Shown: piece by piece, positions 1 to 10,217 of the stretch
How the letters are laid out: every line of letters starts with the position of its first letter
Numbering within the stretch: the stretch's first letter is position 1
Origin: Bryoerythrophyllum caledonicum
Lineage: Eukaryota > Streptophyta > Bryopsida > Pottiales > Pottiaceae
Direction of reading: 5' to 3'
Assembly: GCA_963971425.1 (NCBI GenBank)
Contig: OZ020516.1
Location: 36,258,199 to 36,322,198 of the forward strand
Length of the DNA: 64,000 nt
Notes under the pieces: generated by a model
Database searches by the model: none
What the model was told of the DNA's origin: nothing
The model's input: only the letters and a program-made list of their open reading frames with translations
Made by a program: the position numbers and the translations under genes

Positions 1-325
1 TTTGAGTAATTTCACTTGCCCTGGGTACTTGATGAAATTTGTAGGGACATGTGCGAGAAGCAACTTCTTAGAAAGAGAAAACTTCACTGGTGTTGTATCG
101 TAATCTGATACTCTTACATATACCACATCATCAGGTCGGCCAAAAATTGCCTGGATTTCAGTGATACCGCTCCCCAATTCTGATGTACGCTTTGTTAGCT
201 GAAAGGGATAAATTGCCACCCACAAGAATGGCTTACATGGATCCACTTCCGCAATTGACCAACTGTAGCTCTCCTAGTCCATCCTTGTCGATGTCAGGTG
301 CGATAATATCGTGAGAGTCTAAAAA
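1..325 (-). pseudogene. Partial coding remnant, possibly FG-GAP-like
   Basis: Read on the minus strand, one frame from about 322 to 236 gives a stretch containing DIIAPDIDKDGLGELQLV. This resembles a Ca-binding FG-GAP / DxDxDG loop. It then hits a stop. A second frame takes over at about 265 and stays open to the window edge (VDPCKPFLWVAIYPFQ near its start, about 80 residues). The two frames overlap, so either a frameshift or an unseen splice joins them. The gene runs off the left edge. The product is not recognised with certainty; a decayed or spliced host gene is the simplest reading. Confidence 0.35.
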
Positions 326-628
326 GTTGAATGTCATTACCATACAATAGTAATTGTTAATATGGTATAAGATTCATTCTTGCTTGTTTAGTTTTTTTAT
401 CTAAAAGATAATCAATCAACATCAAAAGATAATTCTTTGACATTAGAATACAATGTGTATGGTTTCAAATTATACTTCAATTTTCTCAAAAATTGCATAA
501 TTTTCTATCTCTAAAAATTGTTAGGATGGTTGACATTTGAAGGTCATCTACACTTGCCCTCCATGTGAAATGACCTCCAATTGATGCTCATAGGAAACGA
601 AAGTTCAGAAGTGAAATGAGGCGTCATT

Positions 629-1232
629 TGTTGTCAATTTTAGTGGTGATTATGACCGTTGCAAGACCAGTGGGATGTCTATCTCGGAGCCAATCTGTCG
701 AGGGGCGGACGCAATGAGGCAAGCGGTCGACGAGGCGGATGGGAGAGGGCCGTCGGCTGCGCGGTCAGCCAGATGGTGAATGGAGCGGACGCGGGAGCTA
801 GGTTGTCATACACGTCCAAAATCCAAGCTCCCGGACGTCCCCTCTGCTCGGACACCTCCATCTCAACGTCTTGACGTGGATAAATTGGCGGTCGCCCAAT
901 TTTAGCCTGGTCGCCGCTCGATCGGTCGTCGAGCAACCGTGCCGCGACCAGGCCGATTGTCTGGCAACCGGCGGTAAAAGAGGTAAAAAAAGTTTTTTTC
1001 CCTCTAAGTTATAGACTTCTTGTGGAGCTCCCCGGCGGACATCCTGTCCGTTTTGTCCGTCCAAACAACCTAGAGTGGGAGAGATGTCCGCCAGGCTGTC
1101 GGTCGTGCGGACGTCTAAAGGCAGACCGGTGCGCGGTCGGCGGGGCAAACACAAGAGGGTTGTTTGCCCAGGGGACACCCAAAGGTTGTCGGCTAGGGGG
1201 TCGACCAAAATAGTGCCAAAATTTGACACCAA
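629..1232. mobile_element. GC-rich inverted-repeat element (MITE-like)
   Basis: A sharply GC-rich block sits in AT-rich flanks. The left end (TTGTTGTCAATTTTAG) and the reverse complement of the right end (TTGGTGTCAAATTTTGG) form imperfect inverted repeats of about 30 bp. The interior has many CpG and GGAC/GTCC motifs and short open frames on both strands without a recognisable product. The composition break plus inverted ends suggest an inserted non-autonomous element. No clean target-site duplication was found. Confidence 0.4.
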
Positions 1233-1483
1233 GTGAGATCAAAGTTTGTTGTCAATCCACTCACGTTGCCTAATAAGTTTTAATTGAGATCCTATGGTTT
1301 AATTTAGAAATAAAAGTTGTTGTTTTCCTCTTTACTCATTGCATTAGAAGAAGCATAAAAGATAATCAAGTATTATCAAAAGGTAATCTTTTGACACTAG
1401 AATACCTTGTGCATGGTTTCCAATTAAACTTCAATGTTGTAAAATCATTTAATTTTCTAACTCTAGAAGTTGGTGTTTATGCT

Positions 1484-1725
1484 GTCTAAGTGAACTGACC
1501 TAAAGTGAACTGGCCTAAAGTGAACTGACCTAAAGTGAACTGGCCTAAAGTGAACTGACCTATAAATGAAATGACCTCCAAATGAAATGACCTCAAGATG
1601 AAATTACCTCCAAATAAAAGATGACCTCATTGAAATGACCTCCAATTGAAAGACGACCTCCAGATAAAATTACCTCCAAATGAAAGATGACCTCCAGATA
1701 AAATTACCTGTAAATGAAAGATCTT
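1484..1725. repeat. Minisatellite of about 15-17 bp units
   Basis: Five or more tandem copies of a 15-bp unit AAAGTGAACTGACCT / AAAGTGAACTGGCCT run from about 1497 to 1565. They pass into related, more diverged units of the type AAATGAAATGACCTCC up to about 1725. The second unit type recurs singly near 1870 and at the right edge of the window near 63960. Confidence 0.8.
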
Positions 1726-1794
1726 GGTTGATGAATCTTCAATCCAAAGGTGTAGGAACACAGAAATAGAAGTATTGCATGTTAACCCTTATAC

Positions 1795-1915
1795 ATTAGA
1801 AGGTGCCATTGGTGGCCATATCTTCTACATGTATGGTGTTGTATTTGAATATGATAAAGTTGACATATTGAAATGACCTCCAAATATAAGATCTTAGTCG
1901 GTGAATCTTCATAAA
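1795..1915. repeat. Dispersed repeat, copy 1
   Basis: The stretch with TTCTACATGTATGGTGTTGTATTTGAATATGA, followed by an AAATGACCTCCAAAT block and a GAATCTTCA end, is matched at 19930-20055 with scattered substitutions. It carries no coding capacity. It looks like a short dispersed repeat that includes the minisatellite unit. Confidence 0.5.
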
Positions 1916-2039
1916 TGCTAACGTGCCCACTCTACTCCATACTACTTCCAAAGAGAAAGTTGGTCTTCTATGGAAGACATCCCGGACAAAGGCCCCATCA
2001 GATTTATGGATAAATATTTTAAGAAACAAGAGCTAATTA

Positions 2040-2900
2040 ACAACCTAGACTAAATCTCGAAAAGTTTTCCTAACATAGAGAAATGGACCGGTAACAACAA
2101 CATTGATAACAAGCTCTACAAATTTTTGGAAAAATCCCACAATTACATACTCACAAAAAACATGCCTCATCAAATTCTGTATTGGAGAATATATAGGAAA
2201 TGCCAACAAACAACTCTTCTTTGGAATAGAAAGATTCCCATCCATAACATGCCTAATATGCACCTCCACGGACCCAGACACATGGCTACACGTACTCTTC
2301 AAATGTCAAAAGCACCTCATACACTCCCTAATCGTCAAAAGGCACAATAAAATAGTCTGGAAAATCCGAAAACTAATAATACCCTTCAACAAATCATGAT
2401 GCTTTATATTTATGAACGCCGGAACCTACAAGAAAACACGGTCCCCCTATGGCTACTTCCATGCACATGTGGAAACCAAAGATGTCATTGTAATGCCAGA
2501 TTCAAACCAGATATACTATGCATTAAAGGACTACCATATAAAGCCCCCCCACCAGACCACATAAATACAAACCTTACCATCCAATTCATTGAATTCAATA
2601 TTGTAATCACAGATTTTCCCGAGAAGCAATCGAAAACAAAATTAATATATATCAACCACTTATTAATGACATTGGTGCTCTTGGATGGAAAGTTGAACCC
2701 CTTATTGTCATTACCGCTGGAGCTAAAGTTACTACCTTTATTCCCTCGATGAAAAGTCTCAAAAAAACATTTAATACCCCCATTAACCCAATTAAAAAGA
2801 CTTTCACTAAAATTAATACCATCGCTATCCAACATGCAATGGCCATACTTCTTTACAAATGTAAACTTAAAAACAACCAACCTCCCAGACTTACATGATA
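2040..2900 (+). pseudogene. 3' end of a non-LTR retrotransposon with REL-type endonuclease
   Basis: Three successive plus-strand frames together look like the C-terminal part of a non-LTR retrotransposon polyprotein. Frame 1 (about 2100-2430) carries a zinc-knuckle-like CLICTSTDPDTWLHVLFKC (CX2C...HX4C) followed by a basic helix. Frame 2 (about 2420-2640) carries CTCGNQRCHC, then FKPDILCIKGLPYK and LTIQFIEF, which fit the PD...E pattern of the restriction-like endonuclease of R2/R4/Dong-type elements. Frame 3 (about 2635-2898) continues with YQPLINDIGALGWKVEPL and an ITAGA motif and ends at TGA. Two frameshifts and internal stops show it is dead. The reverse transcriptase upstream is missing, as expected for 5' truncation. 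The assignment rests on remembered family patterns. Confidence 0.6.
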
Positions 2901-2984
2901 CCTCTTAAAAATCCTTAAAAACACACACTCAATCACTACATATCATTCATTGGAATGGAGTGCTGTGGCTCCAACTGTTCCCTG

Positions 2985-3150
2985 CTCCTGGTCATTGGTT
3001 ACCGGTTACTCATTACTGGTCACTGGATACATAGTGTCTACCCTTGAGAGGGGGGAGTAGTTCCATACTACTAAATTTATGTTTGGTGGACATGGATTTA
3101 GTGGTGGAACGAATAGACACTTTATTCACTTTGGCCCTCTTGGACACATA
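2985..3150 (+). repeat. SAC-upstream repeat, copy 1
   Basis: Contains GGTTACTCATTACTGGTCACTGG, ATAGTGTCTACCCTTGAGAGG, GTAGTTCCATACT and GGACATGGATTTAGTGGTGGAAC. The same ordered blocks recur at 3575-3765 and at 63716-63890, all in the same orientation. The sequence is non-coding and lies 0.6 kb upstream of copy 2. Confidence 0.7.
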
Positions 3151-3574
3151 GGACGAGGTGAAAAATCAGCATTTCTGGGGCCCACCAGTGCAGATTCTGT
3201 CACTCGAAAAGGACGCCTGAAATCCATTCCATTTCAGCCTGGGATACAAAATTCCAGATTCCCTCAAGGATGGAGTGAAAAGAGGGCATGCCAACTTCTT
3301 CATCATCACAGCTCTCATCAGAAGCAAGAAGAAGCTCTCATTCAGAGGCCTCCCACGATCCATCCCACGTCTACAATCAGGTCGCAGCAAGTTGCATTTC
3401 CCTCAGTAGCCATCCTATTATGATCCAATAATGCTCTAATCATTCATGATACTGACTTCTGGTGTGTGTCTGGATCCTTGGTTTCTCTGCTTGCTTTCCT
3501 GAGGAGTTACAGGGCATTGCTGTGGAGGTCATTTTGCGGAGGTGGTGGAACGAAATGACTTCCACACTTTTCTT
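3150..3574. other. No gene seen between the two upstream repeat copies
   Basis: Short open frames on both strands overlap one another, and none shows a recognisable domain. The stretch separates two copies of the same repeat and may be promoter-distal DNA of the downstream phosphatase gene. Confidence 0.5.
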
Positions 3575-3765
3575 ACAGTGTCTACCTTGGATAGGAGGAA
3601 GTAGTTTCTTGGAGACGAGGAAGTAGTTTCTTGGAGACGAGGAAGTAGTTTCATACTGCAAATCCTTTGTCCGGTGGGCATCGACTTAGCGGTGGAACAA
3701 GCAGGCACTCTATTCAAGTCGACGTCCACGTCCACTGGAGACCGGAGTTCTCCTTCTTTTGTTTG
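3575..3765 (+). repeat. SAC-upstream repeat, copy 2 (abuts the first SAC exon)
   Basis: Shares CAGTGTCTACC, GTAGTTTCATACTGC, GGGCATCGACTTAGCGGTGGAAC and GGAGACCGGAGTTCTCC with the copies at 2985 and 63716. It holds an internal 22-bp tandem repeat (GAAGTAGTTTCTTGGAGACGAG, about 2.5 units, 3598-3655). Because it ends less than 100 bp before the first conserved codons of the SAC gene, it probably supplies part of that gene's 5' UTR or core promoter (inference). Confidence 0.65.
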
Positions 3766-3850
3766 GAGGTGGTGAGGACAATTGAGCACGGTGGCGCCGC
3801 AGGAGAGGGAGCTCGGGGAGTTCGGGGGCGCCCATGGGCTGTGCACGCGC

Positions 3851-6800
3851 ATGCGCCTCTGGGAGCTCCCGGACCAGTACGTGCTCCAACCCACGGACGG
3901 CCGCTCTCCCTCGCAGTGCTTGGCCATCAGCCGCGTCAATGGCGACATCACGCCACTCGGTGAGAAACTCGCATTTCCACGTTGTTTGTTTGCGGATTTC
4001 GCATTTTCAGGTTTGATGTGAAATTAGGATTTTAGGAGTACGATTCTGTTATTGACATCACTTCACTTTGGTATGGAACTTGCACTTCATAGAGGATTAA
4101 GATTTGTCGTCAGGAAAGAGTCGCGGGTTCTTCAGGTGTGATGTGGAATTAGGGTTTAGAGGATCAGCGTTTGTAAATTTTTGTTGCTGAATTGTTCGTG
4201 TGCAGGTCACGTGCCTAGTGGTGGTGCGAATCAGCGCGTGCACACGGAAAAAGTGTATGGCGCTGCCGGGATCATTCGGTTGCTGGCAGGTAATTTCTTT
4301 TGTGATTGATGCAATTTCTCAATTTTCTGGCGTTTGGAGAATATTTTCAAAAGTCCCGTGTTTTTTTTTTTGGTTGAAACAGGTACGTATGTGCCTGTGA
4401 TAACTGGGCGGCAAGAAGTGGGAGTGTATCGTGGATCGCCTGTGTTTCGAGTGACAGCATTGCAGTTTCTCTGTTGTAATCAAAGACTGGGAGATCTTAT
4501 TCCCGAAGAGGTTTGTACCTTGGTCTAAGGTGTATAATGAAGCTAAAGATACCATGAGTTTTGCCCTCTTTTTCTGGTTTTTAATCACTAAAATCAGCCC
4601 TAAATAGCTCTCGATTATTATACAATTGAGAAAAAAAGGCGGCTTAGATATAGGATCCAACATGACCACTCCTTAATTCTCAAAGGCGGCTAAAACTTGA
4701 GTTTGAAGACCACCAAGATCTCTCATTGATGTTATAGCTATCAAGAGTGAGTAAAGAGTTGTAATGTAAATCAGTTGACGGGTAGCTTATTGAAACTTTG
4801 GGTGACTTCACAAATAGCTCATGATTTTGAAATTCATGGAGGAGCTTGTTGGTTACCAATCTGATTTGTAAAATTATCGCTTCATTGCAGATTCGAGACG
4901 AAGCCCATTACATGAGCCTGTTGAAAGTGGTGGAGGGTACTCCTGGTCTCTTCTTCTCATACGACACAGATTTGACGCTCAAGTAAGTCTCCTTTCGAAT
5001 GGATCTTGTACGTATGGATGCAAAACGTTTGTACTTTCTAGGAAACATGAGTTTGATGATGTTTCAAGCATTTTTGCCCATGGATAATAGTCAAGCTTCT
5101 AAATGCTGTCAATGGCACACTGACGTCTTTGCAGTGCACAGGCGACCATTGCAGCTGGTTCCAAGCTACATCACCTGCCTCTACACCAACAGGTGAAGTA
5201 GATACCATTTGTTTTTCTCTGAATTATTACTTATTAATCTTGGGAATAGGGCGCTTTTTCAATCTTAGTTTCATAGAGACATGATTTTAACGCAGTCTCG
5301 TGTTGAACCAGGCCAGGTCAAGGTTTTTATGGAATCATTTTTTGCTTCAAGAACTCATCGAGAATGCAACGGTAAATGCCTTGATTATTCTGATTATCTT
5401 CTTAAAGTAATGCCGTTTTTCAAACAAAAATATGTTTGTTTTTTTGATGTTATGTCTTTTACCATTGGACTGAATTTTTGTTCCTCATACTACGTGCAGT
5501 TGGAGTCCTTCATCCTGCCCATAATCCAAGGCAATATCCTCTGAAGCTGTTTGTCATGAGCTCTCTGACCTTATCTTCACTAGAATGTTCTAAATTTTTA
5601 TTTGATGCCCTTGACAATGTACACGTTTTCAGACTGCCCAGAGCACTGTGAACGACAGAAAAGTGAATTTAACTATAATCTCGCGCCGGTGTATGCGCCG
5701 TGTAGGTAAGGAAACATCATTCCACTTATTTGTGACTCCATAATATTGATCGGTTCATGTTTTGTCGAGGCATAATCAAGACCTAGAAAGTTGTTACGCT
5801 TCTGTTTGCAGGGACTCGTATGTGGAGAAGGGGAACTGATACCAACGGGAACGTTGCCAACTTTGTTGAAACAGAACAAATCATTGAGTCAGAGAATTTT
5901 GTCTCCTCCTATGTCCAGGTCCGTTTGACCATGTTTGTGACACAGCATGACTTATTTATAAGGCCACCCAAAGTTTCAATAAGCTACCCCTCTTTTGATA
6001 CGACTCTTTCCTCACTCTTGATCGCTATCAGAATAATGGAAGAGCTTGGTGGCCTCTCAGCTAGTTTCTTTATTAGTTTTGCAAGTGCTTGGTGGTCTTT
6101 AAACTCAAGTAAGATCTAGTCTTAGCCGCTTCTGAGAAGGAAGGAGGAGAGGCCATGTTGTACTATGAATCTTAGCCGCCTTTTCCCTCTCTGAGAGCTA
6201 TTTAGGGCTGATTTTAATGATAGAAATGAGAAAAGAGGTTATATTTAATGGTATCTTTGCCTCACTTTACAACTATTTGTTATCATTTTTTCAAATTTTT
6301 ATAATTGTTCGACACCACATGATACTGATCTGTGTATCTTGAAGTCAGGTTCGTGGGTCAATTCCTATTTTATGGGAGCAGATTGTGGATTTGAGCTACG
6401 CACCCACAATAACTGATTTAAATCTGGAAGCAACGGTATGTTCCGCCAAATTACTGTAATTTCAGCCTTAAGGAGTTGCAAGGACCCTTCTAATGATGTG
6501 GTAAATTATAGATGAGCCCCTGGCGTCATACAGCCATAGAAGAAGCGTTCCACTTTTTTTTTTTATTGAGTTTATGTTGATTTTAGAGAATCACTTAACT
6601 TTTTGACAGCCGAAGGCGGTAGAAAGGCATTTCGAGGATCTGCATGCACGTTACGGAGATGTAATGGCTGTGGATCTCATTAATCAGGTGCTTGATTCTG
6701 CAGTTACGTCTTGTGCTTTTGTGTCAAGCTGATCAGGTCCAATGGGATGCCTTCATTAGTTCAACATATATCTTGTTGCTGTTGTATAGTTTGCCCCCTT

Positions 6801-9800
6801 TTTTCGATATTTGAGATGGAAATGCTGAACGTTCTGTCCTCGTTGTGCAGCAAGGTTCGGAAGGAGTTTTGAGTGTGGCCTTTGCCAAGGCAATGGAAAA
6901 GATCACGAGTGATTCTATCAGGTCTGCAATTTCGTATTTCGATTCGGTTGCGTCCCTTGTCTGGGACTTATTATCTGACATTCAGTACAAGTTCTTGTGG
7001 TTAGAGTTATTTGTAAGTCATCTAAAACTTGAATAAGACAACCCCCCCGCCTCTTTTGACCGCTCTTTCCTAACTCTAAATAGTTATTGGATGAATAGAA
7101 GAGCTTGGTGGTCTAATCGTTCAAGCTGTGTGGTCTCTAAACTCAAGTCAAACTGGTTTTAGCTTTCTTAAAGAGTAAAGAAAGAGTTCATAGATCAACT
7201 CTGATGAATGTCAGCCGCCTTTCTCTTCCGTGAGCTGATTTTACATTAACTGTGAACTACTTAGAGGTGATTTTAATTTAATCCAAACGATGAAAAATGA
7301 GGGCGTATCTTATTGAAACTTTGGGAGACTTTGTAAATAACTCTGATGCATGCTGGTTTGTTCCTGCTTGAAAGATACTATCTTCATGGACTGGGAACCT
7401 CTCTTGCAGATATGTGCCGTTCGATTTCCATCATATCTGCGGCCAGTTGAATTTCGAACTTTTATCAGATTTATACGATCGCGTGGCTGGGCATCTGAGC
7501 AAGCAAGGGTGATTCTTTCAATACAAGTCATTATGTCCTGTTTTCATTTCCACAATCGTTGTTGGCAATTTTAGACTCAGGAGGCTAATTTATTCTGCTT
7601 TTGCATCTTGGTTTGGAGTTCGATTTCATTTGTTTGTATTCACATTAGTGATGATGTTTGATGAGTTACCAGTTTTAAAAAGACATTTTGTGTGCCTTAC
7701 AGCTACTTCATGAGGGAGTCCGAAGAGATTTTGCTTGAGCAGAAGGGTATAGTAAGAACCAACTGCATCGACTGCCTTGACCGTACAAATGTCACTCAGG
7801 TGCTTCATTCTCCATGTGTTGCACCTCTTTGGCATTAAAAATAGGGCTAAATTTTAGAACAATAGTGGAAGCTCAGGTAATTAAATAATGGTTGTGATTT
7901 CTGCAGAGTGTGCTTGGGCGGAAATCTCTGGAGGTGCAACTGAGGAAGATGGGTTTGCTTGGACAGTCGGAGACGCTTGAGGGGCAGCCTGATTTAAACA
8001 GAAAATTCAAATGCTGTAAGTGGCTTGAAATTGTCCATTCTGACTGATTCGCTTAATGAATCATCATCCAAAATAATAAATAAATAGAACGTGACAACTC
8101 ATAGGTTCCTTAGAACTTTGGTTCAGCTGATTTGCTCCTAGGTCGAGGAACTCTATGGGTTCTCTCTAATTTCTGATTCATGTGCTGCATGTTGCATCTG
8201 TTGAATTTTGTTTGAAAAAGCAGTATGGGCTGATAATGGGGATGACATAAGCATTCAGTACTCAGGCACTCCAGCTCTCAAGGGCGACTTTGTTCGGTAC
8301 TATTTCCTACTTTCTCAACGTTTTATTTGAAAATTCGAAGGTCATGTTATTCCTTTGTTGGAATAGCGTTTTTAGATTGTTCTTACTTTTTCATCAGAGT
8401 AAGTCTAACAGAATACTAGCGTGGCCTTCCTCATACTGGTCTTTTTCACGGTAAACAAGGTCGTCTTCATGGAACAAACGTAGTGTATCTAGCCTTTCAT
8501 TCATTTAGGATTTTGTCTCATGTTAGATTCCGTGCATTTTAATTGTGCTTTCAACGTCCATCTCAAATTCTGAGGCTTATTCCACAGTCTGAACTGATGC
8601 GATATATGTTTAATGCTGATGAAGATATGGACGGAGGACTGCGTCTGGATTACTTCAAGATGGTATGAGTGCTTTGGGACGTTATTACTACAACAATTTC
8701 AAGGATGGCTTGAGACAGGTAGAGTGTTGTGCTTCTTTTTGTCATTAGACTTCCTTGTAAAGTCATACGGAGTACAAACAAGATACTCCCTCTTTTTTCA
8801 TCTTGAATCGAATAAAAATCACCTGTAATGGTCCTCAAATAGAATCAGCTCAAAGATGAGAAAGGTGGCTAATATTCATGGTTCTCGTTCAAACTCTTTC
8901 TTCACTCTCAGGGACCAGCTATAACTACTTCCACTTAAGTGTAGAGACCACCAAGCTCTTACATTGACTGAATTAAAGGACAAGACTGTTAAGCTTTTCT
9001 TATGATCTAATCATTATTCAGAGTGAAAATTAGTTGTAAATAGAGGGTGTATCTTATTGAAACTCTGGGTGACTTTACAAATAACTCTACTACCTTCTTT
9101 TCGTGTGAAGTACATCCCTTCCTACTCACAAGAGCTATTTGTAAAGTCACCCAAAGTTTCAATAAGATACCAATCTTTTGGTTTGTATTACTACTATTTG
9201 TTTATTTACTACTAGTATATATGGAAGAGTTTGGTGGTCTCTAAACTCAAATTAGAAGTAGTTTTAGCCACCTTTTAGAATGAAGAACGAGAGGTCATGT
9301 TGTAGCATGAATCTTAGCTGCCTTTTTCCTCTGTGAGCTAATTATAGAAATGTTCAAATATTTTGGGCCGATTTTAATATTGGAAATGAGGTCAAAACTC
9401 TTGGTATCCTTGCCTCTCTTTATAAATAACTCTACCAACTTCAATGCTATGGCAGGATGCAATTGACCTCGTTGCAGGTCATTATGAGGTGAAGCGTGGG
9501 GCTCCATCCCCATTCCAGTTGAACGGCTTCGAGTCATTTGCGGTGAGTCTCATGCATTCTTTCAGCTTCTTTGTTCACCATGTCCTGGTTTTGAAACTTC
9601 TCAAACGTGTTGCAGTACCTACCGGTGGCTTCTGCTTTTGTTGTGACCGGCGTTACTCTCACGACCCTTTCTGTTCGTGAAGGTATGTATTTGCACTCCA
9701 TTTCTACTTTCGTGAGCTCTAAAGTAGTTGTGATGCACGAATACTGTGCTTCTTAGACCGCGATAGAGTTATTTGTTAAGTCACCCTCTTAGACTACTCT

Positions 9801-10217
9801 TTCCTCAGTCTAAATAGTTACTAGATGAATAGAAGAGATGAATAGAAAAGCTTGTTGGTCTTGTCTAAATAGGAAAGAGCTTGGTGGTTTCAAGTTAGAA
9901 GTAGTTTTAGCCGCCTTTGAGAGTGGAGGAGAGGTCATGTTGTACCACAAATCTTAGCCATCTTTTTCTTCGTGGAAATCTAGAGATATTCCGGGGCTGA
10001 TTCTAGTAATTAAAAATGAGAAGAGAGGTCAAAACTCATGGTATGCAAACAACTTTACAAACCACTCCAATGTGATGCTTGTGCAGTGAGTAATGAGGCA
10101 TATCAGTATGTTTCTGGAGTGTTGTGGGCCGGATTTGCAGCAGGCGTGACAGCATTAGTTCGAACCAATGGAAGGTTGTTTTGCAGCAGACCTCGACTCT
10201 GCCCAATTCAGATCTAA
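3851..10217 (+). CDS. SAC7/RHD4-like: SAC-domain phosphoinositide phosphatase, RHD4/SAC7 group (20 exons)
   Basis: Removes phosphate from phosphoinositides (PI4P in the RHD4 group) on ER/secretory membranes. Model exons: 3851-3959, 4206-4289, 4383-4510, 4891-4982, 5135-5192, 5312-5371, 5500-5533, 5625-5705, 5812-5918, 6349-6435, 6610-6687, 6851-6921, 7410-7508, 7703-7799, 7907-8015, 8224-8296, 8625-8718, 9456-9542, 9616-9682, 10087-10217. They sum to 1746 nt and one open frame of 581 residues, close to the family's ~590. All phases agree. The N-terminal SAC fold begins [11 protein letters not shown]. The catalytic CX5RT motif is [15 protein letters not shown] (Cys384, Arg390, Thr391). Two C-terminal hydrophobic segments (about 517-535 and 546-563) form the membrane anchor typical of SAC6-8. 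Introns are GT-AG except intron 7 (AT-AC). The first ATG in frame is 3851, but conserved-looking codons (LCTR) lie just upstream after a TGA at 3773, so a non-AUG start or an upstream exon is possible. Confidence 0.93.
4543..4820 (-). mobile_element. Intronic MITE family, copy 1 (SAC intron 3)
   Basis: Inverted copy of a roughly 300-bp element. Its ends read GAGCTATTTGTGAAGTCACCCAAAGTTTC and a weaker ATAAATAACTC-like end. Internal landmarks in all copies are AGAGCTTGGTGGTCTCTAAACTC, TTTTAGCCGCC, GGTCATGTTG, GGGCTGATTTTAAT and AAAACTCATGGTATC. It fills most of SAC intron 3. Confidence 0.7.
5534..5624 (+). other. U12-type AT-AC intron in the SAC gene
   Basis: Intron 7 (91 bp) starts ATATCCTCT and ends TGTACAC. 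The donor matches the U12 consensus ATATCCTTT at 8 of 9 positions. A branch-site-like CCCTTGAC places the branch A at 5614, ten bases before the 3' end, within the short range known for U12 introns. Splicing here gives the in-frame junction IIQG-SFQTAQ, which fits the SAC family alignment. The GT-AG or GC-AG alternatives lose residues or shift the frame. Confidence 0.85.
5949..6279 (+). mobile_element. Intronic MITE family, copy 2 (SAC intron 9)
   Basis: Begins CTTATTTATAAGGCCACCCAAAGTTTCAATAAG and carries GAGCTTGGTGG, CTTAGCCGCC (twice) and GGGCTGATTTTAATGATAG. It ends near CTTTACAACTATTTG. It accounts for nearly all of the 430-bp intron. Confidence 0.7.
7004..7343 (+). mobile_element. Intronic MITE family, copy 3 (SAC intron 12), rearranged
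   Basis: Starts GAGTTATTTGTAAGTCATCTAAAACTTG and ends in the opposite sense with ATCTTATTGAAACTTTGGGAGACTTTGTAAATAACTC. Both outer ends therefore match the same terminus of the family, unlike copies 2, 5 and 6. It looks like a fusion of two copies or a foldback derivative. Confidence 0.65.
8780..9088 (-). mobile_element. Intronic MITE family, copy 4 (SAC intron 17)
   Basis: Inverted copy ending ATCTTATTGAAACTCTGGGTGACTTTACAAATAACTC. The middle contains GAGACCACCAAGCTCT and CTACTTCCACTTAAG. It lies head-to-head with copy 5 only about 45 bp away, so the two form an inverted repeat with a 40-bp near-perfect inner stem. Confidence 0.7.
9132..9432 (+). mobile_element. Intronic MITE family, copy 5 (SAC intron 17)
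   Basis: The clearest copy. It opens GAGCTATTTGTAAAGTCACCCAAAGTTTC and closes CTTTATAAATAACTC, giving 14-15-bp imperfect terminal inverted repeats. The internal landmarks of the family are in order: TTGGTGGTCTCTAAACTC, TTTTAGCCACC, GGTCATGTTGTA, GCTGCCTTTTTCCTC. Confidence 0.75.
9776..10067 (+). mobile_element. Intronic MITE family, copy 6 (SAC intron 19)
   Basis: Opens GAGTTATTTGTTAAGTCACCCTC and carries GGTGGTTTCAAGTTAGAAGTAG, TTTTAGCCGCC, GGTCATGTTGTACCAC and GGGGCTGATTCTAG. It closes near CAACTTTACAAACCACTC, 20 bp before the last SAC exon. Confidence 0.7.

Noticed and set aside
5534..5624. GC-AG reading of SAC intron 7 (CAAG|GCAATA donor)
   Set aside because: It would put the next exon in the wrong frame. 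The AT-AC reading gives the correct phase, a U12 donor and branch site, and the family sequence.
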